Source: Nocardia anocheti
Lineage (GTDB): Bacteria > Actinomycetota > Actinomycetes > Mycobacteriales > Mycobacteriaceae
Reading direction: 5' to 3'
DNA: 64,000 nt
Assembly (NCBI RefSeq): GCF_029675105.1
Contig: NZ_JAQQFV010000001.1
Coordinates: forward strand, 761,606-825,605
The notes below the pieces were generated by a model, which ran no database searches, was not told the origin of the DNA, and saw only the letters and a program-made list of their open reading frames with translations. Below are positions 7,901 through 16,492 of this stretch, piece by piece. Position 1 is the first letter of the stretch; every line of letters starts with the position of its first letter. A program made the position numbers and the translations under genes.

Positions 7901-9835
7901 GATGCGCCCGGTCTGGGCGGTGCCGATCCGCACGGCCTCGGTGGTCGAGGCGCCTTGCGCGCGGGCCTCGACCATGCGCGAGAGCAGGAAGACCTCGTAG
8001 TCGGTCGACAGGCCGTAGATGATCGCGATGATCAGCATCAGCACCGGCGCGCTGATCGGCTGCGGGGTGAAGTTGAGAATCCCGGCGCCGTTGCCGTCGA
8101 TGAAGATCCAGGTCAGGATACCCAGCGTCGAGCCGAGGCCGAGCGCGCTCATCAGGGCGGCCTTGATCGGCAGCACCAGGGAACCGAAGGTCAGGAACAT
8201 CAGGATGAAGGTGCTGAGCAGCACGATCAGGATCATCCACGGCATCAGCTCGAGCAGTGTGTCGATACTGTCGGCCATGAGGGTGGGCTGCCCGGTGACG
8301 TACATCGTGACGTTGTCGGGAATCTCGATCGAGCGCAGATAGTCGATGGTCGGTTCGGCATTGCCGGTGGGATCGACCAGAGTCGCCGAGGTGCGGTAGA
8401 TCGTGCGGTCGTTCGGCGGGTTCGACGGCACCGCGAACGGTTCGACCAGGCCGGGGGCGAGGTTCGCCTGCTTCCACACCTGACCGATGGCGTCGGTGTC
8501 GGCCTTGTCGCCGTTGTCGACGACGAAGACCAGCTGGATCGGGTCGGTCTTCTTCTGCGGGAAGACCTCGTAGAAGTGCTCGAGCGCGAGACGGGTGGAG
8601 TTGTCCGGCGGCAGGTACTTCTCGTTGATGCCGCCGAAGGCCAGATTCTTGACCGGGATGATCAGCAGCAGCAGGCCGACCGTCACCGGGATGGCGATCT
8701 TGAGCGGGTGCTTCATCACCCAGCGGGTCAGGCGGCCCCAGAAACCGTTCTCGATCTGCTCGGCGGTCTGCGTCTTGCGGAACCGCTTGAGGCCGAGCAT
8801 GTCGACGCGCGGGCCGAGCACGGCCAGCATGGCGGGCAGGATGGTCACCGCGGTCAGGGCGGCGAGCGAGACCGTCGCGATGGTGCCGTAGGCGACCGAG
8901 CGCAGGAAGCCCTGCGGGAACAGCAGCACGCCGCCGAGGCTGGCGATGATCATGGTCGCGGAGAACACGACCGTGCGCCCGGCCGTCACCACGGAGCGCC
9001 GGACGGCGGCTCTGGTGTCGTAGCCCTCGGCCAATTCCTCGCGGAAACGACTGACTATGAACAGGCCGTAGTCGATGGCCAGGCCCAGACCGATCATCGA
9101 GACGACACCGGTGACGAAGGAGTTCACGTCGGTGAAGTTGGTCAGGATCATGACCAGACCGGTGGCGCCGATGATGGTCAGACCACCGATGATCAGCGGC
9201 AACGCGGCCGCGACAATGCCACCGAAGATGAAGAACAGCAGCACGGCCACCGCGGGAAGGGCCAGGACCTCCATGCGTTTGGTGTCGTGGGCGATGGTGT
9301 CGTTGAGGGTCACGCCGAGCGGCTGCAGACCCGAGACCTCCACGTCGACGCCCGGTATGTAGAAGACGTCCGCCACGGCGCGGTAATTGGCCATGATCGT
9401 GGTGTCGTTGTCGCCCACGATGGCGATCGAGGCGAACGCGTGCTTCTTGTCCTTGGAACCGAACGTCGACGGCACCGAGGGCGCGTTGCCCACTTGCCAG
9501 TAGGTGCCGTTGATCTTGCTGATCCGGTCGGGATGTTCGGTGACGGCGGCGTTCAGGTTGTCGATGATCTTGCCGCTGAAGGCAGGGTCGTCGATCGTCG
9601 TGCCCTCGGGGGCGTTGTACATGACGATCACATCGGCCATGTGGTCGCGCCCGAAGGCGATGTCGGCGAGCTCCGCGCCCTGCACCGACTCCGAGCCGGG
9701 GTCGAACCAGCCGCTCTGGGTCAGCCGGTCACCGAGACCCGTGCCGTAGGCGCCCAGCGCCAGCAGAGCCGCACCGACCACACCGATAACGGCGAAGCGG
9801 AACCGATAGACCAGATCGCCCCAGCGGGTGAACAC
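4913..9835 (-). CDS. mmpL3: MmpL3-type trehalose monomycolate flippase with very long disordered tail
   Basis: 1640 residues, GTG 9835 directly abutting the stop of the NYN gene. Residues 1-~700 form the RND/MmpL core: TM1, a periplasmic domain, a TM cluster with LAIDYGLFIVSRF near residue 258, a second periplasmic loop and a TM cluster with LSTDYEVFLLSRM near residue 608. Those two Asp-Tyr pairs are the proton-relay residues of MmpL3. Synteny with Rv0207c, trmB, Rv0209/0210 and pckA supports MmpL3, which exports trehalose monomycolate for mycolate layer assembly. The remaining ~940 residues are Gly/Pro/Ser/Asn-rich and disordered, far longer than the tail of the 944-residue M. tuberculosis protein. 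The extreme C-terminus carries a basic motif, TVSVNELLRRRED. Confidence 0.93.
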   Translation of the reverse strand: MFTRWGDLVYRFRFAVIGVVGAALLALGAYGTGLGDRLTQSGWFDPGSESVQGAELADIAFGRDHMADVIVMYNAPEGTTIDDPAFSGKIIDNLNAAVTEHPDRISKINGTYWQVGNAPSVPSTFGSKDKKHAFASIAIVGDNDTTIMANYRAVADVFYIPGVDVEVSGLQPLGVTLNDTIAHDTKRMEVLALPAVAVLLFFIFGGIVAAALPLIIGGLTIIGATGLVMILTNFTDVNSFVTGVVSMIGLGLAIDYGLFIVSRFREELAEGYDTRAAVRRSVVTAGRTVVFSATMIIASLGGVLLFPQGFLRSVAYGTIATVSLAALTAVTILPAMLAVLGPRVDMLGLKRFRKTQTAEQIENGFWGRLTRWVMKHPLKIAIPVTVGLLLLIIPVKNLAFGGINEKYLPPDNSTRLALEHFYEVFPQKKTDPIQLVFVVDNGDKADTDAIGQVWKQANLAPGLVEPFAVPSNPPNDRTIYRTSATLVDPTGNAEPTIDYLRSIEIPDNVTMYVTGQPTLMADSIDTLLELMPWMILIVLLSTFILMFLTFGSLVLPIKAALMSALGLGSTLGILTWIFIDGNGAGILNFTPQPISAPVLMLIIAIIYGLSTDYEVFLLSRMVEARAQGASTTEAVRIGTAQTGRIITAAALILLVVTGAFAFSDMVMMQYIAYGMIAALLIDATVLRMLLVPAIMKLLGDDCWWAPKWMKRIQEKIGMGEPILDDERPQKGAVVDLVKTTPITDPPTMQMTAVPDSKLAKTPRRPRTVAEIEAEAPTQHLDKVTDGDSARPRMAKSPDPTRPRASMLADEPTRTLPVVKPGTETPDSGEPTQILPVVKPDAPESSRGQNDSPSTGSPDTGLDLPGSGGSASTESGSVGAQRNTSGDTGFDLPGDTAHPGSSPDSRISLPGQPVPRSGGNPSGGAPGDFGDARPNGTDSSHRHSGVNGFGDITRGGPNGAADGFGANALGGTTPGAPNADPASFPNGTSRGPAGFGGLSNGEADSLGSSRDGGAVNFGGPAPSGSTRGPASFGDSPNGGTNFDDADDLGGASPGAPTGGPTSFDRPNHGGDSISDRAPTGPSHGPAGLSGNTNGGTSFGEADGFGDHASGGANRGPAGFGNANGGPGSGETDGFGGASAIGSGMGAPLTDGVIGAGHGADEVPGVIGSSQDPSAGADESGWGGASPRTPGAGLPGAVRGAEAGADESSRAGASPRTPGPPRGSERVQPPSGYVPPRGGENPAVPQVSTPGTAGFDDEPTPRPSIVTPTRPSTSSAPPPGIVTPPGIVNPSRPSMITPQPRPTEPPAGGTFSGFTPLPTPEPEPRTADDDESTEDAGFVPPATDFSVTPGAHRAEAPTDPETPVRPLIPRPLGGQETPSARDVFGTPVPVEPQEPSTPWNSDPETPAGDRGPVFSPVTQEEPTDPPATPDRFRTFPSDPSAESSTPTGSGNPTPFSDNTFAADPMFSPVNPADNEPYPSSFGDSNDTEGPATPPTEAPSDDIASTPPVPQPDDNHATTWHGAADPTPARRDDTPPQGPVGWAPPREPASTSVDQPGHWQAPDGFTPVPAEAPAANGTTESDSPTPESEEGNADNRNEIENWMAQLRSSRRGTPADDEGRHTGNEGRTVSVNELLRRREDDTE

Positions 9836-10552
9836 TTAAGCGACTCCTTGACCAGGGCGAGAAGTGAGTAGCGCCGACAGCGGCCGGAACGGCTGCAGCC
9901 AAGCGCCCTCGTCGGGCAGCGAATCGAGGCTCACCCGCGGCAGCGGTTCCCGGAACACGCCCGGGATGTCCTCGAGATCGACGAACTCGAGAGTATCGGA
10001 AGTGACGGCCCAACTCGCGTGCTCACGGAATCCGAGTACCTGAGCTGGGATTCCCTTGGCCGCGATCGCTTCCAGTGGCTCCCGGAACGCCTGTCCGTCC
10101 GCCGAGGCGACCATGATCCCGGCCAGTCCGTCGCGCTCGCGCATCGCGATGTGGGCGAGCATGTCGGCGTCGACGTCGGAGTCCTCGTCGATCTTCGGCT
10201 TGGCGAAGACCGCGAAACCGACATTGCGTAATGCCTCCACCCACGGGCGGACCACGTCGGCGGTGCCGGGGGCGATATTGGTGAAGACGGTGGCCTCGGG
10301 CTCGACCCGGCTCTTGGTGCCCGCCGAGAGTTCGGCGGTGCGGGCCAGCAGCCAGCGGCCCAGCGCGTCGAAACGGGGGCGATAAGCGGCGGTGGGACGT
10401 CCACCGAGGATGGCGCCGAGTCCCATGTCGAGGTTCGGCGCGTCCCAGACGAGCAGGACGCGTCGGACATCGGAGCCGGAACTGCTCAACGCCGCGCTGC
10501 CGGTTCCCTGGGCGATATCCGGCATCTCGGTGGCGATCTCACTCACGCTCAT
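9836..10552 (-). CDS. NYN-domain (PIN-like) putative RNase, Rv0207c homologue
   Basis: 238 residues from ATG 10552 (MSVSEIATEM), chosen because it overlaps the trmB stop as ATGA and has GGGGGAAG nine bases upstream; an ATG 18 bp earlier is possible. The NYN fold shows VLLVWDAPNLDMGLG, DEDSDVDADML and ASADGQAF, supplying the acidic residues of a PIN-like metal-dependent ribonuclease site. It sits in an unbroken run trmB - NYN - mmpL3 with overlapping or abutting frames, as in mycobacteria. Inferred: RNA-processing enzyme in an operon with a tRNA methyltransferase; substrate unknown. Confidence 0.88.
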   Translation of the reverse strand: MSVSEIATEMPDIAQGTGSAALSSSGSDVRRVLLVWDAPNLDMGLGAILGGRPTAAYRPRFDALGRWLLARTAELSAGTKSRVEPEATVFTNIAPGTADVVRPWVEALRNVGFAVFAKPKIDEDSDVDADMLAHIAMRERDGLAGIMVASADGQAFREPLEAIAAKGIPAQVLGFREHASWAVTSDTLEFVDLEDIPGVFREPLPRVSLDSLPDEGAWLQPFRPLSALLTSRPGQGVA

Positions 10553-11382
10553 CTGTCGATCTTCCCCCATATGAACTCGTTGATGGCGCTACCGGCACGC
10601 AAGCCTTTGCCCTCGAACTTGGTGACGGGCCGTTCGAAGCCGATCGGCGCGGTGACGCGGCTGGCGGCGCTGTCGCCGCCGGTGGTGTCGTTCAGGCCGG
10701 TGAGCAGCGGTTCGGCCGAGCCTACTTCCAGGATGTGCTCGGCGTAATCGGCGTGGTCGGTGGCCACGTGCAGCACGCCGCCCGGCTTCAGCCTGCTGGC
10801 GATGAGCGCGAAGGTGGGCGCCTGCAGCAGCCGCCGCTTGTGGTGGCGTGCCTTGGGCCACGGGTCCGGGAAGAAGACCCGCACGCCCGTCAGCGACTCC
10901 GGGGCAACCATGTTCTCCAGCACATCCACGGCGTCGCCGCGCAGCAGCCGGATGTTACCGATCTCCTCGCGCTCGATCTGCTGCACGAGCTGGGCCAAGC
11001 CCGGCTGGTAGACCTCGATGCCGATGAGGTTCAGGTGCGGTTCGGCCTGGGCCATCGCCGCGGTCGCGGTGCCGGTGCCACAGCCGATCTCGATGACCAG
11101 CGGCGCTTCGCGGCCGAACCAGGCGTCGGCGTCGAGCTTCTCGTTGGCGACATCGCGGCCGATCACCGGCCAGGTGCGGTCCCAGGAGGTCTGCTGGTTC
11201 GGCGTCAGGGCGCCGCGGCGGGAGCGGAAACTCGTGACGCGCGGGTACAGCCGGGAACCGGTGGTGGAGCGGCGGCCCGCCTCGTTCGGCATCTCGGACA
11301 GTTCGAGGTGCTTCGAAGCGGTGGACGGCGGCTCCGGAACCGACTCGACAGGGTGGTTGGCAGCGTCGTTCACGTCGTCCAT
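10549..11382 (-). CDS. trmB: tRNA (guanine-46-N7)-methyltransferase TrmB
   Basis: 277 residues from ATG 11382 (MDDVNDAANHP); the frame is open for 66 more codons, but that part is Arg/Cys-rich and not conserved-looking. The S-adenosylmethionine loop VIEIGCGTGTATAAMAQ and the diagnostic FFPDPWPKARHHKRRLLQ identify TrmB, which methylates N7 of G46 in the tRNA variable loop. The C-terminal TKFEGKGLRAG is also family-typical. It is the first gene of the trmB-NYN-mmpL3 run and is divergent from the GTPase-like pair, with a ~170-bp promoter region between. Confidence 0.95.
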   Translation of the reverse strand: MDDVNDAANHPVESVPEPPSTASKHLELSEMPNEAGRRSTTGSRLYPRVTSFRSRRGALTPNQQTSWDRTWPVIGRDVANEKLDADAWFGREAPLVIEIGCGTGTATAAMAQAEPHLNLIGIEVYQPGLAQLVQQIEREEIGNIRLLRGDAVDVLENMVAPESLTGVRVFFPDPWPKARHHKRRLLQAPTFALIASRLKPGGVLHVATDHADYAEHILEVGSAEPLLTGLNDTTGGDSAASRVTAPIGFERPVTKFEGKGLRAGSAINEFIWGKIDR

Positions 11383-11549
11383 TGTCCAGCATGCGCGCGG
11401 GTGCGCCGCAGGCGAGTACTTCCGGTGGAACCCGACGCCGCAGATCGGCGGGTCGCGGGCGGGTTGTCGGCCCAGGTCGGCTCCCGGTTCTCGCACCGAC
11501 GCCCATTGCGCCGATCTGACAGAATGCCTCCTCGACAAGGGGGTGCAGA

Positions 11550-12662
11550 ATGCCGACAGCCACCGAATCCGTGCACACACGGTCGCCCGACCAGCTCGAC
11601 CAGCTGGTCTCGGCGCTCCGATCCGGTCGGGGCGGTGATCCGGCCGTCGCCGACCGGCTCGCCGCCGCGGTCACCCGCAGGCGCAGGCCGCTGAAGATCC
11701 AGGTGGCCGGGCGGGCGCTGAGCGGGCGCACCACGGTGCTGCGCGCGCTGGCGCTGCTCTCGGCCGAGGAGACCGCGCCGGTCGACCAGCCCGAGCTGCC
11801 CGATCCGGTGCTCGACGGCGACCTGGTGATCTACGTGCTGGCCGGTGCGCCGCAGGCCGCCGACCACCGACTGCTGGCGACCCTGCCCGCCGGGCGCAGC
11901 GTGGTGGTGCTCAACAAGGCCGACGCGGTCGGCGCGCGCTGGGGGGAGGCGGTCGCCGCGGCCGAGCGCTACGCGCAGGAACTGAAGCTGCCGATCATCC
12001 CGGTGGTGGCCTCGCTGGCCGCGCGGACCCGGGCGGGCGCCGTCGACGCGACCGACCTGAGCGATCTGCGCAAGCTCGCCGAGAGCCCGGAGATCCCGTC
12101 GGTGCTGGCCGCCGAGCTGTTCATCGGCTCCGGTCCCGACCAGGACGCGCGCCGCCGCCTGATCGAGAACTGGGACCTCTACGGCGTGGACTGCGCGCTC
12201 ACCGCGCTGCGCGCCGACCCCGAACTGCCCGCCACCGCGCTGATCCAGATCCTGCACTCCGCCAGTGGCATTGACCCGCTGCACCGGCTCGTGCACCGAC
12301 GCTACGAGCAGGTCGAGGCGGTGCGCGGGGGCGAACTGCTCGACGAGCTGATCCGGCTCGCGGCCGCCGCCGTCCCGCTCGACGGCGCGCGCGGGCGCGA
12401 GATGATCGAGCACTATCTGGCCGGTGACGAGGCACTGTGGGCCGGTCTGTGCGCCGGGCTGGCCTGCCCGGCCGTCTCCCACCTCGCGGCGGGCTATCAT
12501 CCGTCCCCGGCCCCCGCCGACGCCGACGAAGCGCTGGCCCGCGCCACCCGCTGGCGCGCGGTCGTCTCCAGCGACATGCCCCCGACCGCCCGTCGCGCGG
12601 CCCTACGCGTGCACAACGGCTACATCCGCGCCTGGGAACGGATGAGCAGTGCCGGACTCTGA
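11550..12662 (+). CDS. Dynamin-like / GTPase-related protein, Rv0209 homologue
   Basis: 370 residues, ATG 11550 with AAGGGGG 8-10 nt upstream. Residues ~45-70 (LKIQVAGRALSGRTTVLRAL) resemble a degenerate Walker A loop and VVVLNKADAV resembles the NKxD guanine-specificity motif, so the protein belongs to the dynamin/Era-like GTPase-type group. The rest is helical. It overlaps the next gene by 14 bp. Position and size match Rv0209 of M. tuberculosis, next to mmpL3 and pckA. Such pairs in actinobacteria are proposed to act at membranes, but function here is inferred from neighbourhood and fold only. Confidence 0.75.
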   Translation: MPTATESVHTRSPDQLDQLVSALRSGRGGDPAVADRLAAAVTRRRRPLKIQVAGRALSGRTTVLRALALLSAEETAPVDQPELPDPVLDGDLVIYVLAGAPQAADHRLLATLPAGRSVVVLNKADAVGARWGEAVAAAERYAQELKLPIIPVVASLAARTRAGAVDATDLSDLRKLAESPEIPSVLAAELFIGSGPDQDARRRLIENWDLYGVDCALTALRADPELPATALIQILHSASGIDPLHRLVHRRYEQVEAVRGGELLDELIRLAAAAVPLDGARGREMIEHYLAGDEALWAGLCAGLACPAVSHLAAGYHPSPAPADADEALARATRWRAVVSSDMPPTARRAALRVHNGYIRAWERMSSAGL

Positions 12663-14361
12663 CCAGCGCGACACCCCCGCCCCCGCTCCGAACCGATCGG
12701 CCTCGGCCGCCTCAGGTCCCGTCGAACCCGGGACCGCGCCCGTCGAACAGCGTCCGCCCGTGGTCGGGGCGCCGTCGGTGCCTGCTGGGGACGCCTCCGC
12801 CGAGTCGTCGTCCGGGGTCGCGTCCGGGGTCGAGGCGGTGTCCGTCGGACAGCGTCCGCCTGCGGTCGGGGCGCCGTCGATGCCTGCTGGGGACGCCTCC
12901 GCTGAGCCGTCGCCCGGGGTCGCGCCGGAGGTCGAGGCGGTCATCGAGCGGTGGAACCCGCAGGGTGTGGCGTTGCTCAGGGCGATGGAGCAGACCGGCG
13001 CGGGCAATCAGGTCGTCCTCTATGCCGTCGACGACGCCAACACCACCCTCGTGCGCACCGAACTCGCCCGCTTCGAACCGCGCATCGATCTCGCCGACCC
13101 GGCCACCTTCACCCAGATCGACGAGCCGCCCGCCGCCCTGATCCTGTTCGACGCGGGCAGTGTCCTCGGTGCCGACGTGCTGGCCCTGGTCGAGCGGCTA
13201 CGCGCGGCGAAGCAGCCGATCCTGCTCGCCATGAACGGCTTCCACGCCTATCAGGACTGGCGTGCCACCCGCGTGCGCAGCCTCGCCCTGCTGGCCGCCC
13301 GTGGCATCACCGACCTGGACGTACTCGCCGTCTCCGCCAAGCTGGCCGCCGCCGCCCGCGCCGCCGACGACTCCGCCCTGCTCGACCGCTCCGGCCTCGC
13401 GGGCCTGCACGCCGCCCTGGCCGCCGCCACCGCCGCCGAGCCCACCGACGGCGCCCAGCGGCGCGGCGCCGTGCTCGCCCGCGTCCTGGCCGACACCAGG
13501 GCCCGCGTCGAGGAACAGATCGCCACCCTGCGCGGGGGCGCCGAGTCGGCCCGGATCAGGGAGGAACGTGTCGCCCTGCTCGCCGGGCGCGACGGCGGCC
13601 GCCAGACCGGTCTGTCGGCGGTGCGCAGCCAGGTGCAGCTGGCCCGCGTCGACCTGACCACCGAACTCGGCGCGCTGGTGCGCACCCTGCACACCCGCTC
13701 GCGCGCCGAACTCGACCGCTGCGACCGCGCCGAACTGCGCGCCTACCCGCAGCGTCTGCAGCAGGCGACCAGCGAACTCTCCGTCGCCGTCGACGCCGCG
13801 ATCGACGAGCGCGTGGCCGAGACGGCCCGCCGGATCGGCACCGCCGCGCCCGCCCCGCGCAGGCGCGATCCGGCGCCCCGTGTCGGTCCCGATCCCGAAC
13901 CGAGACACCGTGGTGTCGAAGATCACCTGATGATCGCGCTCGGCGCGTCGGCCGGTGTCGGCCTCGGCAGATTGATAGTGGCGCCGCTGTCGCTGGTGCC
14001 GACGCTGGACGTCGCCAGCGTCCCGGTGACGCTGCTGCTCGGCGCCGGTGCGGCCGCCTGGGTGGTGCGCGCGCGGGCCCAACTGGCCGAGCGCAACCAC
14101 ATGTCGCAGTGGGTCTCCGAAGCGCTGGTGAATGTGAAAGCCCAGCTCGAGCAGCGTGTCGCGGCCGTGCTGGTGGATGTGGAGGCCGAATTGGCCGAGC
14201 ATGTCGTCACCGAATCGACAGCCAGAGCGGTCGCCGTCGACCGGCGTGTCGCCGAACTCGATGCCTTGGCGCGTCGGCTGGTCGCGGAGCGTCCGGCGCA
14301 GCTGTCGGCCTGTGAGCGCGATGTCGCCGTGCTCGATCGCTGTGATGCCGCGATTGCGTGA
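12649..14361 (+). CDS. Dynamin-like membrane-associated protein, Rv0210 homologue
   Basis: 570 residues from GTG 12649, overlapping the preceding gene by 14 bp, so the two are coupled. Residues 1-100 are Pro/Ala/Ser-rich and contain a tandem duplication. The middle (ILLAMNGFHAYQDWRATRVRSLALLAARG, DVLAVSAK) looks like a GTPase-like domain without a clear P-loop. Then come long helices and a hydrophobic hairpin (LIVAPLSLVPTLDVASVPVTLLLGAGAAAWVV, about residues 440-475), typical of dynamin-like proteins that insert in membranes. The C-terminus is coiled-coil. Order and partner match Rv0210. Function unknown; paired dynamin-like proteins often work as heteromers. Confidence 0.7.
   Translation: MPDSDQRDTPAPAPNRSASAASGPVEPGTAPVEQRPPVVGAPSVPAGDASAESSSGVASGVEAVSVGQRPPAVGAPSMPAGDASAEPSPGVAPEVEAVIERWNPQGVALLRAMEQTGAGNQVVLYAVDDANTTLVRTELARFEPRIDLADPATFTQIDEPPAALILFDAGSVLGADVLALVERLRAAKQPILLAMNGFHAYQDWRATRVRSLALLAARGITDLDVLAVSAKLAAAARAADDSALLDRSGLAGLHAALAAATAAEPTDGAQRRGAVLARVLADTRARVEEQIATLRGGAESARIREERVALLAGRDGGRQTGLSAVRSQVQLARVDLTTELGALVRTLHTRSRAELDRCDRAELRAYPQRLQQATSELSVAVDAAIDERVAETARRIGTAAPAPRRRDPAPRVGPDPEPRHRGVEDHLMIALGASAGVGLGRLIVAPLSLVPTLDVASVPVTLLLGAGAAAWVVRARAQLAERNHMSQWVSEALVNVKAQLEQRVAAVLVDVEAELAEHVVTESTARAVAVDRRVAELDALARRLVAERPAQLSACERDVAVLDRCDAAIA
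12748..12945 (+). repeat. Tandem duplication, 102-bp (34-residue) unit, two copies
   Basis: The sequence beginning CAGCGTCCGCC at 12748 recurs at 12850 with period 102 bp. Both units encode QRPP-V-GAPS-PAGDASAE followed by a G-V-A segment and VEAV. The duplication keeps frame and lies in the disordered N-terminus of the Rv0210-like protein. Confidence 0.9.
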
Positions 14362-14478
14362 GCGACCTGTGGGTAATAGGAAACGAACCCGATTCCGTCC
14401 CGGTCGTCATATCGCGTTAACCTTGAGGCAGGAACCTGGGCGTCCGCTCCGTGCCGGCTGATGCGCGGCCCCCGTCCG

Positions 14479-14501
14479 TGGACGGTGCTGTACACCGTCC
14501 A
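14479..14501. promoter_or_regulatory. Perfect inverted repeat upstream of pckA
   Basis: TGGACGGTG - 5 nt - CACCGTCCA, nine-base arms without mismatch, 105 bp before the pckA start codon. It may be an operator for a carbon-metabolism regulator or a leader hairpin. The interval 14362-14605 otherwise contains no gene. Confidence 0.5.
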
Positions 14502-14605
14502 TCTGGGGTTGTGCGGTGGTTTGCTCGCTGCGGACGTCTTCCCGCCCATGGTGGCGATCGATGAGCAGTGAACATCGAACAACCGCCCATCTCAGGAGAG
14601 TTTTC

Positions 14606-16438
14606 ATGACCTCAGCGACCATTCCTGGTCTTCGTGGATCCGACGGCACCGCGCCGACCGAGCACAGCGAACTGCTCGCCTGGGTACAGGAAGTCGCAGA
14701 GCTCACCCAGCCCGATCGCGTGGTCTGGGCCGACGGCTCCGATGCGGAATGGGATCGTCTGACCACCCAGCTGGTCGAGGCGGGCACCTTCAAGAAGCTC
14801 GACGAGAAGAAGAAGCCGAACTCGTTCCTGGCGCTGTCGGACCCCTCCGACGTCGCCCGCGTCGAGTCGCGCACCTACATCTGCTCCAAGACCGAGGCCG
14901 ACGCCGGTCCGACCAACAACTGGGTCGACCCCGCCGAGATGCGCGCCACCATGACCGAGCTGTACCGCGGCTCGATGAAGGGCCGCACCATGTACGTGGT
15001 GCCGTTCTGCATGGGCCCGCTCGGCGCCGAGGACCCCAAGCTGGGCGTGGAGATCACCGACTCCGAGTACGTCGTGGTCTCGATGCGCGTGATGACCCGC
15101 ATGGGCCAGGCCGCCCTGGACAAGCTGGGCGCCGACAAGCCGTTCGTGAAGGCCCTGCACTCCGTGGGCGCGCCGCTGGCCGAGGGCGAGGTCGACGTGC
15201 CGTGGCCCTGCAGCGACACCAAGTACATCACCCACTTCCCCGAGGACCGCGAGATCTGGTCCTACGGTTCGGGCTACGGCGGCAACGCGCTGCTCGGTAA
15301 GAAGTGCTACTCGCTGCGCATCGCCTCGGCCATGGCCCACGACGAGGGCTGGCTGGCCGAGCACATGCTGATCCTCAAGCTGATCTCGCCCGAGAACAAG
15401 AACTACTACGTCGCCGCCGCGTTCCCCAGCGCCTGCGGCAAGACCAACCTCGCGATGATCCAGCCGACCATCCCCGGCTGGCGCGCGGAGACCCTGGGCG
15501 ACGACATCGCCTGGATGCGCTTCGGCGAGGACGGCCGCCTCTACGCGGTGAACCCGGAGTTCGGCTTCTTCGGCGTCGCGCCGGGCACCAACCACAGCTC
15601 CAACCCCAACGCGATGGCCACCATCGAGGCGGGCAACACCGTCTACACCAACGTCGCGCTCACCGACGACAACGATGTGTGGTGGGAGGGTCTCGAGGGC
15701 GAGCCCGATCACCTGATCGACTGGAAGGGCAACGACTGGTACCTCCGCGAGACGGAGACCCTGGCCGCGCACCCCAACTCGCGCTACTGCACCCCGATGT
15801 CGCAGTGCCCGATCCTGGCCCCCGAGTGGGACGACCCGCAGGGCGTGCCGATCTCGGCGATCCTGTTCGGCGGCCGCCGCAAGACCACCATCCCGTTGGT
15901 CACCGAGTCCTTCGGCTGGGAGCACGGCGTGTTCATGGGCGCCACCGTCGGCTCGGAGCAGACCGCCGCCGCCGAGGGCAAGGTCGGCACCGTGCGCCGC
16001 GACCCGATGGCGATGCTGCCCTTCCTGGGCTACCACGTGGGCGACTACCTCAACCACTGGATCAATGTCGGCAAGAACGCCGACGCCGACAAGCTGCCGA
16101 AGATCTTCTACGTCAACTGGTTCCGCCGTGGCGAGGACGGCCGCTTCCTGTGGCCCGGATTCGGTGAGAACTCCCGCGTGCTGGAGTGGATCGTCGGCCG
16201 CATCGAGGGCCGTTCGGGCGCCGAGGCGACCGCCGTCGGCAATGTCCCCTCGGCCGCCGACCTCGATCTCGAGGGCCTGGACGTCGAGGCCGCCGATGTC
16301 GACGAGGCGCTCGCGGTGAACGCCGAGGAGTGGCGCAAGGAGATCCCCTCCATCGAGGAGTGGTTCGAGTTCATCGGCGACAAGCTGCCCTCGGGCATCC
16401 GCGACGAGTTCGAGGCCCTCAAGGAGCGCCTGGGCTGA
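14606..16438 (+). CDS. pckA: Phosphoenolpyruvate carboxykinase (GTP)
   Basis: 610 residues, ATG 14606 with AGGAGAG six bases upstream; the open frame begins earlier but the ribosome-binding site fixes this start and the length fits the GTP-dependent family. The P-loop [13 protein letters not shown] (reactive Cys about residue 277), GDDIAWMRF and the [12 protein letters not shown] block are diagnostic. The enzyme converts oxaloacetate plus GTP to phosphoenolpyruvate, CO2 and GDP, the entry to gluconeogenesis when growing on fatty acids. It is monocistronic: a strong hairpin terminator follows. Confidence 0.98.
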   Translation: MTSATIPGLRGSDGTAPTEHSELLAWVQEVAELTQPDRVVWADGSDAEWDRLTTQLVEAGTFKKLDEKKKPNSFLALSDPSDVARVESRTYICSKTEADAGPTNNWVDPAEMRATMTELYRGSMKGRTMYVVPFCMGPLGAEDPKLGVEITDSEYVVVSMRVMTRMGQAALDKLGADKPFVKALHSVGAPLAEGEVDVPWPCSDTKYITHFPEDREIWSYGSGYGGNALLGKKCYSLRIASAMAHDEGWLAEHMLILKLISPENKNYYVAAAFPSACGKTNLAMIQPTIPGWRAETLGDDIAWMRFGEDGRLYAVNPEFGFFGVAPGTNHSSNPNAMATIEAGNTVYTNVALTDDNDVWWEGLEGEPDHLIDWKGNDWYLRETETLAAHPNSRYCTPMSQCPILAPEWDDPQGVPISAILFGGRRKTTIPLVTESFGWEHGVFMGATVGSEQTAAAEGKVGTVRRDPMAMLPFLGYHVGDYLNHWINVGKNADADKLPKIFYVNWFRRGEDGRFLWPGFGENSRVLEWIVGRIEGRSGAEATAVGNVPSAADLDLEGLDVEAADVDEALAVNAEEWRKEIPSIEEWFEFIGDKLPSGIRDEFEALKERLG

Positions 16439-16456
16439 TCCCCACCCGGAACAGCG

Positions 16457-16488
16457 AACCGCCCGTACCGCATTCGGTACGGGCGGTT
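16457..16488. terminator. Bidirectional terminator between pckA and the HD-domain gene
   Basis: Perfect 14-bp stem AACCGCCCGTACCG / CGGTACGGGCGGTT with a CATT loop, with T-rich bases on the pckA side and A-rich bases on the other side. It lies between convergent genes and can serve both. Confidence 0.9.
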
Positions 16489-16492
16489 TCGT

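Noticed and set aside
5171..9871. A 1566-residue plus-strand open frame opposite mmpL3
   Set aside because: It is rich in Arg, Gly, His, Asp and Gln with no domain, and mirrors mmpL3 codon by codon. High GC third positions remove stops on the opposite strand.
14612..16057. A minus-strand frame opposite pckA
   Set aside because: Antisense to a perfect PEP carboxykinase; composition typical of a shadow frame.
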